Positions 53,932 to 62,854 of a DNA stretch of 64,000 nt are shown in pieces. Within the stretch, counting starts at the first letter, position 1, and each line of letters opens with the position of its first letter. The position numbers and the translations under genes were made by a program. The notes beneath the pieces were generated by a model, which made no database searches, was not told the origin of the DNA, and saw only the letters and a program-made list of their open reading frames with translations. Location: NCBI RefSeq assembly GCF_023015905.1, contig NZ_JALKBD010000016.1, forward strand, positions 62,001 through 126,000, written 5' to 3'. This stretch comes from Arenibacter sp. F20364 (lineage in GTDB: Bacteria > Bacteroidota > Bacteroidia > Flavobacteriales > Flavobacteriaceae).

Positions 53932-53987
53932 TTAAGACGCTAATTTTACGGATAAACGTAAATTACCAAGCCAAAACCCAAGGACGA

Positions 53988-55319
53988 ATGCACAAAGTAA
54001 TTGCTGTTAGTATATTTCTATTTTCATACTGCCTATTAGGGCAAACAGACCAGCGCATCTATGATATAATAAACGAGGTTTCTGCCGAAAGAATTAAAAA
54101 AGATGTCACTGTTTTGGCAAATTTTGGCACACGTCATACCTTGAGCGATACCCTTTCCGATATCAGGGGAATAGGCGCTGCAAGGCGATGGATCAAAAGC
54201 GAGTTCGACAGAATTTCCGAAAACTGCAATGATTGTCTTGAGGTTACCTTTCAAAAGGATTTGGTTAAAAAGGAAGAAAGCAATCGGATACCCAAGGATG
54301 TTTGGGTAGTTAATGTAGTGGCAATTCAAAAGGGAACTACCTATCCAAATCGCTATATAATTATGAGCGGGGATATTGATTCACGTGTCAGCGATGCCAA
54401 TAATTACACTTCAGATTCACCTGGAGCCAATGATAATGCCAGTGGTATGGCAGGGACCATAGAGGCTGCTAGGGTCTTATCGAAATATAAATTTGAGAAC
54501 AGTATTATATATCTGGGACTTTCGGGTGAAGAACAAGGTCTTTTTGGAGGCCAAGGCCTGGTAAAAAGCGCCCAGGAAATGGGATGGGATATTATTGGAA
54601 TATTCAATAATGACATGATAGGGAATATAAAGGGGGTAGATGGGATTATTAGCAATACCGATTTTAGGATATTTTCTGAGCCTGTACCCCCGACCGAGAC
54701 AGAAAGGGAAAGAAATATGCGCAGGTATTATGGAGGGGAAGTGGACGGTATTTCCAGACAGTTGGCACGATACGTTCACAAGAACGTGATAACCTATATG
54801 CCGGAAATGAACCCAATGATGATCTATAGATTGGACCGCTTTGGCCGCGGTGGCCACCACCGTCCTTTTAATGATGCTGGCTATGCCGGAATAAGGATAA
54901 TGGAGGCCCATGAAAATTACACCCAACAGCATCAGGATATTCGCCTAGAAAATGGAATTGCCTATGGAGATGTATTGGAACATGTGAATTTTGACTATGC
55001 CAAAAAATTAACTTCAGTGAATGCCATTAATCTGGCTTCCTTAGCCTGGGCTCCTCCTGCCCCTAAAGAAGTAAAGATCGGAGGTATTGTAGAACCCTCG
55101 GCAAAGTTGCAATGGAGTAAGGTCCCTGGTGCAAAGGGATATAAAATATATTGGAGGGATACCACTTCCCCTACTTGGGACCATAGTAGATTTGTGGGCG
55201 ATATTTCTGAATTTACCCTTGAGGGCGTAGTATTGGATAATTATTTCTTTGGGGTATCTGCCGTGGGAATGGACGGTTTTGAAAGTGTAGTGGTTTTTCC
55301 CAATGCAATTTTAAGGTAA
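53988..55319 (+). CDS. M28-family peptidase with altered first zinc ligand, secreted
   Basis: This 443-residue protein has a signal peptide (MHKVIAVSIFLFSYCLLGQ), an M28 aminopeptidase-like catalytic domain (about 30-340) and a C-terminal FnIII-like domain (about 350-440). The usual His of the first zinc site is an Asp (D129 in SGDIDSR). The bridging Asp in SPGANDNASG, the Glu pair in LGLSGEEQGLFG and the later His segment GGHHRPFNDAGY are kept. It may use a different metal geometry or have lost activity. It starts a run of secreted hydrolases. Confidence 0.85.
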   Translation: MHKVIAVSIFLFSYCLLGQTDQRIYDIINEVSAERIKKDVTVLANFGTRHTLSDTLSDIRGIGAARRWIKSEFDRISENCNDCLEVTFQKDLVKKEESNRIPKDVWVVNVVAIQKGTTYPNRYIIMSGDIDSRVSDANNYTSDSPGANDNASGMAGTIEAARVLSKYKFENSIIYLGLSGEEQGLFGGQGLVKSAQEMGWDIIGIFNNDMIGNIKGVDGIISNTDFRIFSEPVPPTETERERNMRRYYGGEVDGISRQLARYVHKNVITYMPEMNPMMIYRLDRFGRGGHHRPFNDAGYAGIRIMEAHENYTQQHQDIRLENGIAYGDVLEHVNFDYAKKLTSVNAINLASLAWAPPAPKEVKIGGIVEPSAKLQWSKVPGAKGYKIYWRDTTSPTWDHSRFVGDISEFTLEGVVLDNYFFGVSAVGMDGFESVVVFPNAILR

Positions 55320-55344
55320 AATAGGACATTAAGAACGAAATTTT

Positions 55345-56133
55345 ATGAGATTAAAATTGCAATTATTTACTGTACTGTTAGGTTTTACCGGGTTTTTATC
55401 GGCCCAAGGGCCAAAGCAGCTTTCCGAAGCACCCGGACAACAGGAATGGGTGGATTTCAAAAGGGATAACGGAAGTGTACTTAAGGCATTGGTTGTTTAC
55501 CCCGAAAATGGTACAGCTACCAAAACGGTTATCCTAATCCACGATAGTTTAGGCTTAAACGAATGGATCAGGGGCTTTTCGGTTAGGTTGGCAGACCAGG
55601 GTTTTTTGGTCCTCGCCCCGGACCTGATATCCAATTGCGTTGAGGGTATTGAAAAAACGACCGATTTTGAAAATTCGGATAGAGCTAGGGAAGCCATTTA
55701 TGCCTTGGACCAGGAGCAAGTGACAAAAGATTTGAACATGGTCTATAATTATGTAGAGAATGATACATTGGGCAAGCGGAAAATCTCCGTAATTGGATTC
55801 AGTTGGGGTGGATCCCAAAGTTTCAACTATGCCACACAAAACCCTAACTTGGAAAGTGTGGTGGTGTATTACGGTACGGCACCCAAGGAATTATCGACCT
55901 TAAAAGATATCAAATCCCCGGTCTATGGCTTTTATGGCGCTGCCGATAACAGGGTAAATGCGACGATTCCGGATACTGAAAAGGCAATGAAAGAATATGG
56001 TAACCTCTATTCCTTTGATATTTATGAAGGTGTTGGTCATGCCTTTATGAGTAGAGGGGCTGTAGAAGCCTATGGACCAAATACTATGGCCTATGAAAAG
56101 TCATGGAAAAAATTAATATCGCTTTTAAAATGA
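55345..56133 (+). CDS. Dienelactone-hydrolase-like alpha/beta hydrolase, secreted
   Basis: This 262-residue protein has a signal peptide (cleavage near SAQG, residues 19-22) and an alpha/beta hydrolase domain of the dienelactone hydrolase family. The nucleophile is Ser, S153 in GFSWGGSQ; classical dienelactone hydrolases have Cys at this place, but many relatives have Ser. The Asp and His of the triad lie in GAADNRVN and GVGHAFMSRG. The substrate is unknown. Its stop overlaps the next start in ATGA, so the M1 peptidase gene is translationally coupled. Confidence 0.85.
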   Translation: MRLKLQLFTVLLGFTGFLSAQGPKQLSEAPGQQEWVDFKRDNGSVLKALVVYPENGTATKTVILIHDSLGLNEWIRGFSVRLADQGFLVLAPDLISNCVEGIEKTTDFENSDRAREAIYALDQEQVTKDLNMVYNYVENDTLGKRKISVIGFSWGGSQSFNYATQNPNLESVVVYYGTAPKELSTLKDIKSPVYGFYGAADNRVNATIPDTEKAMKEYGNLYSFDIYEGVGHAFMSRGAVEAYGPNTMAYEKSWKKLISLLK

Positions 56134-57752
56134 AGAAAATAACGATATGCTTGTTGTTCGGTTGGACTCTTTCCTCCTTTTCACAACAGCCGACGTTTAC
56201 CGAACAGGATTCTCTTAGGGGCAGTATTACTCCGGAACGTTCTTGGTGGGACTTGAATTATTATCATTTGGATGTAAAGGTAGTACCTGAAGAGAAATTT
56301 ATTTCTGGTAACAACCTAATTCGCTATACTGTATTGGAAGAGCAGCAATTGCTTCAAGTAGATCTGCAACCTCCGTTAATAATTGAAAAAGCAATCCAAG
56401 ATGGGGAAACCCTAAAAATAACATCGAATGGTAATGCCCATTTTGTTAGGTTGCTAAAACCACAGATAAAAGGGGATGTAAATGAGGTTAAGATCTTTTA
56501 TTCCGGTCATCCCAAGGTAGCGGTGCGTGCTCCCTGGGACGGTGGATTCTCATGGAAAAAGGACAATAATGGAAAACACTTTATAGCAACTTCCTGTCAG
56601 GGATTAGGGGCCAGTGTCTGGTGGCCGAACAAGGATCATATGTACGACGAGGTGGATAGTATGGCCATAAGCATTACAACTCCAAAAGATTTGATGGATG
56701 TTTCCAATGGCAGGCTTCTAAAGGTGGAAGAAAATAAAGATAGTAATACCTATCATTGGTATGTGGCCAACCCCATCAACAATTATGGGGTAAATATCAA
56801 TATAGGGGATTATGTCCATTTTAACGAAACCTATAATGGGGAAAAAGGAAAATTGAAGATGGACTATTATGTGCTTAGGGACAACCTGGAAAAAGCTAAG
56901 CATCAGTTTGAGCAGGCCCCATTAATGATGGAAGCCTTTGAACACTGGTTTGGCCCCTACCCTTTTTACGAGGACGGATATAAGTTGGTGGAAGTACCTT
57001 ATCTGGGAATGGAGCACCAAAGTTCGGTAACTTATGGCAATCAGTTCCAGAACGGATATTTGGGCCGGGACCTTTCCAATACCGGTTGGGGGCTAAAATT
57101 CGATTTTATCCTTATCCATGAATCGGGCCATGAGTGGTTTGCCAATAATATAACTTACAAGGATATGGCCGATATGTGGATACACGAAAGCTTTACTGCC
57201 TATTCGGAAAACTTGTATGTAGATTACCACTTCGGTAAAAAAGCTGCCTCTGAATATGTATTGGGTACCAGGGCAAATATTAATAACGACAAGCCTATAA
57301 TTGGCCCTTATAACGTTAACAAACAAGGTTCGGGAGATATGTACTATAAGGGTGCCAATATGTTGCACACCTTAAGGCAACTTCTTGAAGACGATGAAAA
57401 ATGGCGTACCATCCTTAGGGGGCTCAACAAAGAATTCTACCATAAAACGGTTACCACAAAAGAAATTGAGGATTATATAAGTAAAAGTTCCGGTATTGAC
57501 CTTTCAGAATTTTTTGATCAATACCTCAGGACCATTAAGATACCCATTTTGGAATATGAGGTAAAGAACAAACAACTACGATACAGATATACCAATATTG
57601 TTGGTGGTTTTGATATGCCCGTTAAAATGAGTATCAATGGTAAGGAAGATTGGTATTACCCCAATGCGGGTTGGAAATCAAAAACCTATGAAGAGGATAT
57701 TCAAACTGTAGAGGTGGATGGAAATTTTTATGTGGACACTAAAAGTATATAA
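56130..57752 (+). CDS. M1-family aminopeptidase-like zinc metallopeptidase, secreted
   Basis: From ATG at 56130 this is a 540-residue protein; an upstream ATG at 56103 would lie inside the preceding gene and bury the signal peptide, so it is rejected. A signal peptide (about 1-18) precedes the M1 N-terminal beta domain (about 25-230) and the catalytic domain with H330-E-S-G-H334 and E353 (zinc ligands). The exopeptidase GxMEN motif is a GMEH variant at 293-296, as seen in some Bacteroidota members. No large C-terminal domain is present. It overlaps the upstream hydrolase gene by 4 bases. Confidence 0.88.
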   Translation: MKKITICLLFGWTLSSFSQQPTFTEQDSLRGSITPERSWWDLNYYHLDVKVVPEEKFISGNNLIRYTVLEEQQLLQVDLQPPLIIEKAIQDGETLKITSNGNAHFVRLLKPQIKGDVNEVKIFYSGHPKVAVRAPWDGGFSWKKDNNGKHFIATSCQGLGASVWWPNKDHMYDEVDSMAISITTPKDLMDVSNGRLLKVEENKDSNTYHWYVANPINNYGVNINIGDYVHFNETYNGEKGKLKMDYYVLRDNLEKAKHQFEQAPLMMEAFEHWFGPYPFYEDGYKLVEVPYLGMEHQSSVTYGNQFQNGYLGRDLSNTGWGLKFDFILIHESGHEWFANNITYKDMADMWIHESFTAYSENLYVDYHFGKKAASEYVLGTRANINNDKPIIGPYNVNKQGSGDMYYKGANMLHTLRQLLEDDEKWRTILRGLNKEFYHKTVTTKEIEDYISKSSGIDLSEFFDQYLRTIKIPILEYEVKNKQLRYRYTNIVGGFDMPVKMSINGKEDWYYPNAGWKSKTYEEDIQTVEVDGNFYVDTKSI

Positions 57753-57754
57753 TT

Positions 57755-58324
57755 TTGAAAGGGACCGAAGAATTCTATTTTAAAACGGATGAGGAATGGC
57801 GCAAATGGCTACACGATCATCACGAAAATTGTTCTGGGGTTTATCTTATTTTTTATAAGATTTCACATGTACAAGACAGTATGCGATGGGAAGATGCCGT
57901 TAAAGTTGCCCTTTGTTATGGGTGGATAGACAGCACGGTCAAAAGCCTTGGTGATGGGAAACGACGTCAATATTTTTGTCCAAGGAATAGAAAAAGTGTT
58001 TGGAGTAAATTGAACAAGAAATATATTAAAGAGCTTATAGAGGTTGGAAGAATGCATTCGAGTGGGTTGGCGAAAATTAAGGAGGCAAAAGCGAACGGCT
58101 CCTGGAATGCCTTGGATGATGTGGAAAATGGTATTGTTCCTGAGGATTTACAACTTGCCTTTAATGCGCATCCTAAGGCTTATATTAACTACCAAGGTTT
58201 TGCCAACAGCTATAGAAAAGGTTATCTTTATTGGCTTAAACAAGCCAAACGGGCAGACACTAGACAGAGGCGGATTACTGAGATTATATCGCTCTGCAAG
58301 GAAAACAAAAAGACACGTGAATGA
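57755..58324 (+). CDS. YdeI/OmpD-associated-family protein
   Basis: This 189-residue soluble protein is of the YdeI/OmpD-associated (bacteriocin-protection) family. The start is TTG at 57755, directly after the M1 stop, since no ATG lies upstream in frame and the family begins with EEFYFKTDEEWRKWLHDHH. Key segments are VKVALCYGWIDSTVKSL and the C-terminal KRADTRQRRITEIISL. Its biochemical role is not established. It is likely cotranscribed with the M1 gene. Confidence 0.82.
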   Translation: MKGTEEFYFKTDEEWRKWLHDHHENCSGVYLIFYKISHVQDSMRWEDAVKVALCYGWIDSTVKSLGDGKRRQYFCPRNRKSVWSKLNKKYIKELIEVGRMHSSGLAKIKEAKANGSWNALDDVENGIVPEDLQLAFNAHPKAYINYQGFANSYRKGYLYWLKQAKRADTRQRRITEIISLCKENKKTRE

Positions 58325-58373
58325 TCATTAAATGCTCAGCTACGTGAAATACTAAATTCAATAAAAATATTAA

Positions 58374-59108
58374 ATGGAAATAAATCTAGCAGTACTGATA
58401 GATGGAGACAATATTCCCTCAGCCTATGTAAAGGAGATGATGGAAGAAATTGCCAAATACGGAAACCCCACTATAAAAAGAATATATGGTGATTGGACCA
58501 ACCCTAAATTGGCCAAATGGAAGAATCTTTTACTGGAGAATGCCATTACTCCCATACAACAATATGCATACACCACGGGTAAAAACGCTACCGATTCTGC
58601 TATGATCATTGATGCCATGGATATTTTGTATTCCAATAAGGTTAGTGGTTTTTGTATTGTTTCCAGTGATAGCGATTTTACACGCTTGGCCACTAGGTTA
58701 AGGGAGGCCGGTATGAATGTAATAGGTATTGGGGAAAAGAAAACCCCCAATCCTTTTATTGTGGCTTGCGATAAGTTTATTTATATAGAGATTCTAAAAA
58801 ATCAATCAGAGGAAAGCTCTTCCGAATCAGCGGATAGCAGGAGAGGTAAGAAAGACAATGTGGATAAGATTACCCAGAAGGAAATTAAGCTTATTGCTTC
58901 CACTATTTCCGACCTTGCCGATGAGGATGGTTGGGCTTTCTTGGGAGATGTAGGTAGCCTACTTCAGAAGAAGCAGCCTAATTTTGATTCCAGGAACTAC
59001 GGTTTTCAAAAATTGACACCCTTGATTAAGTCGATCAAAAACTTTGAAATAGACCAACGTGAAAATGTCAAGGGAAGGTTTAAATTGATTTACGTCAGAA
59101 ATAGATAG
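58374..59108 (+). CDS. NYN-domain RNase-like protein with C-terminal LOTUS/OST-HTH domain
   Basis: This 244-residue protein has an N-terminal NYN (PIN-like) domain (about 1-145). Its conserved acidic residues are in AVLIDGDNIP (10-12), TDSAMIIDAMDI and VSSDSDFTRLATRLREAG. A disordered Ser- and charge-rich linker (about 145-165) follows, then a winged-helix LOTUS/OST-HTH domain (about 165-240). The combination suggests a nuclease that binds a structured RNA target. It is otherwise isolated, 49 bases after the YdeI gene. The target is unknown. Confidence 0.87.
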   Translation: MEINLAVLIDGDNIPSAYVKEMMEEIAKYGNPTIKRIYGDWTNPKLAKWKNLLLENAITPIQQYAYTTGKNATDSAMIIDAMDILYSNKVSGFCIVSSDSDFTRLATRLREAGMNVIGIGEKKTPNPFIVACDKFIYIEILKNQSEESSSESADSRRGKKDNVDKITQKEIKLIASTISDLADEDGWAFLGDVGSLLQKKQPNFDSRNYGFQKLTPLIKSIKNFEIDQRENVKGRFKLIYVRNR

Positions 59109-59220
59109 TATCTTTTAGTGCAAGGCCAAATATTTAAATTGGGAATAAAAAATTATCTTTAATTGTTTCCCTTCCTTAAATGCGTAGACTTAATATGTAC
59201 AAACAAAAACCTATATCGAA

Positions 59221-60597
59221 ATGAAAAAAATTAGTTTACTTCTTTGTTTTGCGGTTTTTCTTGCCTGTGCTCCGAAAAAGAAAAATATTAGCCCTACTGC
59301 TATACTGATCACCGATGTCAATATAGTGGATGTCAATAATGGAAGCATCTTAGAAAATCGCCAAGTGGTGATCGATTCCGGGACGATTAAGACAATAGTC
59401 GAATCGGTCGAAAATGCCGATGATTATGTTACTATAATTCCTGGCAAGGACCAATTTCTTATTCCAGGACTTGCGGAAATGCACGCGCATATTCCCCAAC
59501 CTCCTACAAGTGATGCCCGCATTGAGGAAACGTTATTTTTATACCTATCCAATGGCATTACTACCATTAGGGGAATGTTGGGCCATCCTACCCATCTGGT
59601 ATTAAGGGAAAAGGCATTAAAAGGGGAAGTTTTGAGCCCCCGGATTTTTACTTCAAGTCCATCATTTAACGGTAATTCAGTTACCACCAAGGAGGAGGCG
59701 GTGGAAAAAGTTACCGCTTATAAGAATAAGGGGTACGATTTTCTTAAAATTCATCCCGGGATGCAACTGGACGTCTTTGATCAAATGGTGGAAACGGCCA
59801 ATGACCTTAATATTCCCTTTTCTGGCCACGTGCCGGTGATGGTGGGCATACGTCATGCCTTGGAAAGCAATTATGCTTCCATAGACCATGTAGATGGTTA
59901 CTTGGAAGGGCTTGTGCCGGATTCAGAAGAGGTTGATCCGTCCTCCAATGGATTTTTCGGCTATGCCTTTACCCCTTTGGCCGATATTTCCAAAATTGAT
60001 GAATTGGTGGAACTTTCCAAAAAGAACCAAGTATGGGTAGTACCTACACAAAGTTTGTTTGAGAGATGGTTTGCCCCCATAAGTTCGGATGAATTGTTGA
60101 AGCAACCTGAAATGAAATATATGCCAGCTTCCACTTTAGCGGATTGGAAGAGAAGAAAAGACGAATCTACCAAACCTGAAACTGGTTTCAATGAGGAGCA
60201 ATGGAAGCAATTTACGGTCATTAGGAGAATGTTGATAAGTAAACTACAGGAGAATGGGCACGGACTATTATTAGGTTCGGATGCGCCCCAATTGTTCAAC
60301 GTTCCAGGCTTTTCCATTCATCATGAGACGGAAGGAATGAAGGAGGCAGGACTTACCCCCTTGGAAATTTTACAATCGGGTACTATTAATCCGGCCAATT
60401 TCTTTGGGATGGAGGGGACCTTTGGATCTATAAAAGAAGGTCTGGATGCAGATTTGGTATTATTGAATTCCGATCCCTTAAAAGATATTTCTGCCCTAAA
60501 AGAAATTGCGGGTGTTATGGTCCGGGGAAAATGGTTGTCCAAAGAAACCATAGCTGAGAAGTTAAAGGAAATAGCATATAATGCCAAAGACAATTAA
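59221..60597 (+). CDS. Amidohydrolase-family lipoprotein
   Basis: This 458-residue protein has a signal peptide with lipobox FLACAPKK (Cys16). It carries an amidohydrolase metal-binding barrel with HxH in GLAEMHAHIPQP, later His in FSGHVPVMVG and IDHVDGYLEG, and the metal Asp in LLGSDAPQ. The C-terminal beta segment reads GLDADLVLLNSDPL. It is probably lipid-anchored on the envelope surface or periplasmic face. The substrate (amide, lactam or similar) cannot be told. A short AT-rich gap precedes the DUF2490 gene. Confidence 0.86.
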   Translation: MKKISLLLCFAVFLACAPKKKNISPTAILITDVNIVDVNNGSILENRQVVIDSGTIKTIVESVENADDYVTIIPGKDQFLIPGLAEMHAHIPQPPTSDARIEETLFLYLSNGITTIRGMLGHPTHLVLREKALKGEVLSPRIFTSSPSFNGNSVTTKEEAVEKVTAYKNKGYDFLKIHPGMQLDVFDQMVETANDLNIPFSGHVPVMVGIRHALESNYASIDHVDGYLEGLVPDSEEVDPSSNGFFGYAFTPLADISKIDELVELSKKNQVWVVPTQSLFERWFAPISSDELLKQPEMKYMPASTLADWKRRKDESTKPETGFNEEQWKQFTVIRRMLISKLQENGHGLLLGSDAPQLFNVPGFSIHHETEGMKEAGLTPLEILQSGTINPANFFGMEGTFGSIKEGLDADLVLLNSDPLKDISALKEIAGVMVRGKWLSKETIAEKLKEIAYNAKDN

Positions 60598-60827
60598 TAT
60601 CCGTTAGTCCAACAAAAATCACAAACCGGATTTAAAAGATGTATTCATGATTTCGGATTCCAACATCGAGTCGGAATCGGGAATCAACGGATCCTATTTT
60701 AACGGATATCCCAAAAATCAGGAATTTCCGTAGAAAATGTATTTTTGGGCCAGAAGTAGGACAGATTCGATAAAAAAGAAAATTAGATAATAGATTTAAA
60801 AACAATAGAAAGAAACGACTTAACATT

Positions 60828-61511
60828 ATGAGGAAAATTTTAGGCTTGCTGATGCTTATATCAGTGTTCACAGTAGAGGCACAAGAAAATGGGGAAAACA
60901 AGTTGGGATCCTGGCATATGTATTTCGGGACCAACAAGATCAGCAATAAATTAAGTATCCACACAGAAGCACAGTTACGATATTATGAACAGGCCAAAAA
61001 TTTCAATCAATTACTTTTGCGTACTGGATTAAACTATCATATTGACCCCAACGCATGGGCCACTTTTGGATACGGTTATATAGTTACTGACGGCAGTTTT
61101 GAAGAATTTCCTGATGAAACGAATTCTATTGAACACCGAATTTTTGAACGGTTTTTCCTAAAGAACAAGGTGTGGGAATTTAACTTTGAGCATAGGTATA
61201 CCTTGGAACAACGTTTTTTGGATTTTGGGGATAGTAACGATGTGCAACATCGGATGCGGTATCGTTTGCAGATGACCCTTCCTTTGACCAATACCTTTTT
61301 TCTTAACTTCTATGATGAAATCTTTATCAATCTCCAGGATGATATTTTTGGGCAAAACCGACTCTATGCCGCTTTGGGTATCAACGTTACGGAAAATTTG
61401 AGCGTGCAGGCGGGCTATCTGAAAAATCATTTTTCAGGGGCACATTATGACCGACTTCAGATAGGTGTTACCTATAATCCCGACTTAAGGAGTGTACTGA
61501 AGAAAAAATAA
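60828..61511 (+). CDS. DUF2490-domain outer-membrane beta-barrel protein
   Basis: This 227-residue protein has a signal peptide (MRKILGLLMLISVFTVEAQ) and the DUF2490 fold, a small outer-membrane barrel with alternating strands: SIHTEAQLRYYEQAKNFNQL, ERFFLKNKVWEFNFEHRYT and YDRLQIGVTYN at the C-terminus. The family is common in Bacteroidota and its function is unknown. It starts 231 bases after the amidohydrolase gene. The hydrolase-OsmC gene starts 4 bases after its stop. Confidence 0.87.
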   Translation: MRKILGLLMLISVFTVEAQENGENKLGSWHMYFGTNKISNKLSIHTEAQLRYYEQAKNFNQLLLRTGLNYHIDPNAWATFGYGYIVTDGSFEEFPDETNSIEHRIFERFFLKNKVWEFNFEHRYTLEQRFLDFGDSNDVQHRMRYRLQMTLPLTNTFFLNFYDEIFINLQDDIFGQNRLYAALGINVTENLSVQAGYLKNHFSGAHYDRLQIGVTYNPDLRSVLKKK

Positions 61512-61515
61512 TATC

Positions 61516-62733
61516 ATGAACCATCAAAAAGTAAGTTTTAAAAATGGGAATGGTGAAACCTTGGTAGGTCGCATATCGCTTCCTGCCAATCAACACCCAC
61601 ATAATTTTGTGCTTTTTGCCCATTGTTTTACCTGTAACAAAAACCTTACAGCTATAAGGAATATAAGTCGGGCCCTTACAGCCGATGGCTTTGGGGTTTT
61701 GCGATTCGACTTTACAGGTCTTGGAGAAAGTGAGGGTGAATTTTCAGATTCCAATTTTTCAGGAAATGTGGAAGATTTATTGGAAGCGGCCAAATATTTG
61801 GAAGAGCATTACATTTCACCAACATTGATTATTGGCCATTCCTTGGGAGGAGCGGCGGCAATTCTTGCCGCGCAACAAATATCCTCTATAAAGGCCATTG
61901 CAACTATAGGAGCACCATCCGATCCGTTACATGTAAAACATATTTTTAAAGATGATATTGAAACCATAACGGACAAAGGAACTGCTGAGGTCAATATTGG
62001 AGGTAGGAGCTTTACCATAAAAAAGCAGTTTTTGGAAGATTTAAAATCACAATCTTTCCAGGAAACTTTAAAGAATATCGGAAAATCTATTTTGATTCTT
62101 CACTCGCCACAGGACAATATTGTGGAAATTAAAAATGCAGAGGAGATTTATATTAGGTCGCACCATCCAAAAAGCTTTGTTTCCCTTGATGGGGCGGACC
62201 ATTTGCTTAGTAACCCCAAAGACGCCTCCTATACCGGAGAAATTATTGGAAAATGGTCCAAAAGGTATTTGGAGATGCCCGGGGCCATAGCTTTGGAAAC
62301 CGAACGGGAAGTAGTGTCCAGTTTGGATGCTTCGGATGGATTTACTACTCAAATGAAGGTAGGTAGTCATTATATCACCGCAGACGAGCCTGTTTCATAT
62401 GGAGGAAACAATTTTGGTCCCTCTCCTTACGAATTGGTTTCCGCTGGCCTATCGGCCTGTACGGCAATGACGATACAGATGTATGTCAAAAGAAAAAAAT
62501 GGCCTTTAGAAAATGTGGAAGTGCATACCTCCTATCAAAAATTACATGCAGCCGATTGCACGAACTGTGATTCAAGCGAGGCAAAAATAGATACGTTTCA
62601 GAGAGAGATCAAACTAACTGGAGACCTGGATGATAAACAAATTGCACGAATAATGGAGATTGCAGACAAATGCCCGGTTCACAAAACCTTAAAAAGCGAA
62701 ATAAACATCGCCACTACATTGTTGAACAAGTAA
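61516..62733 (+). CDS. Alpha/beta hydrolase-OsmC fusion protein
   Basis: This 405-residue protein fuses an alpha/beta hydrolase (about 1-255) with an OsmC-type domain (about 270-405). The hydrolase has the nucleophile elbow GHSLGGAA and His in GADHLLSNP. The OsmC part has the peroxidatic-type Cys in GLSACTAMT and CPVHKTL (with a second Cys in DCTNCD). OsmC proteins reduce organic hydroperoxides with thiols. The fusion suggests that a hydrolysed ester or acyl product is reduced by the same protein. It is cytoplasmic; no signal peptide is seen. Confidence 0.88.
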   Translation: MNHQKVSFKNGNGETLVGRISLPANQHPHNFVLFAHCFTCNKNLTAIRNISRALTADGFGVLRFDFTGLGESEGEFSDSNFSGNVEDLLEAAKYLEEHYISPTLIIGHSLGGAAAILAAQQISSIKAIATIGAPSDPLHVKHIFKDDIETITDKGTAEVNIGGRSFTIKKQFLEDLKSQSFQETLKNIGKSILILHSPQDNIVEIKNAEEIYIRSHHPKSFVSLDGADHLLSNPKDASYTGEIIGKWSKRYLEMPGAIALETEREVVSSLDASDGFTTQMKVGSHYITADEPVSYGGNNFGPSPYELVSAGLSACTAMTIQMYVKRKKWPLENVEVHTSYQKLHAADCTNCDSSEAKIDTFQREIKLTGDLDDKQIARIMEIADKCPVHKTLKSEINIATTLLNK

Positions 62734-62797
62734 ACTTCCAATATACTGTCCAAAATTGGAGGGCTTTATTAAAATATGATTAATTCATTTTAAAGAA

Positions 62798-62829
62798 TTG
62801 TTCGACAATATTTTTTATGCTTAACTTTA
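62798..62829 (+). promoter_or_regulatory. Possible promoter upstream of the YceI gene
   Basis: TTG at 62798-62800 and TAACTTTA at 62822-62829 are 21 bases apart, close to the Bacteroidota -33/-7 pattern. The YceI start follows at 62855. The last base of the -7 element differs from consensus. Confidence 0.35.
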
Positions 62830-62854
62830 GGCCTAATATTTCAAATAAAATATC

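Noticed and set aside
60598-60827. Possible direct or inverted repeat in the gap before the DUF2490 gene
   Set aside because: The matches (TTCGGATTCC, GGAATCGGGAA) are short and imperfect, with no other copies seen.
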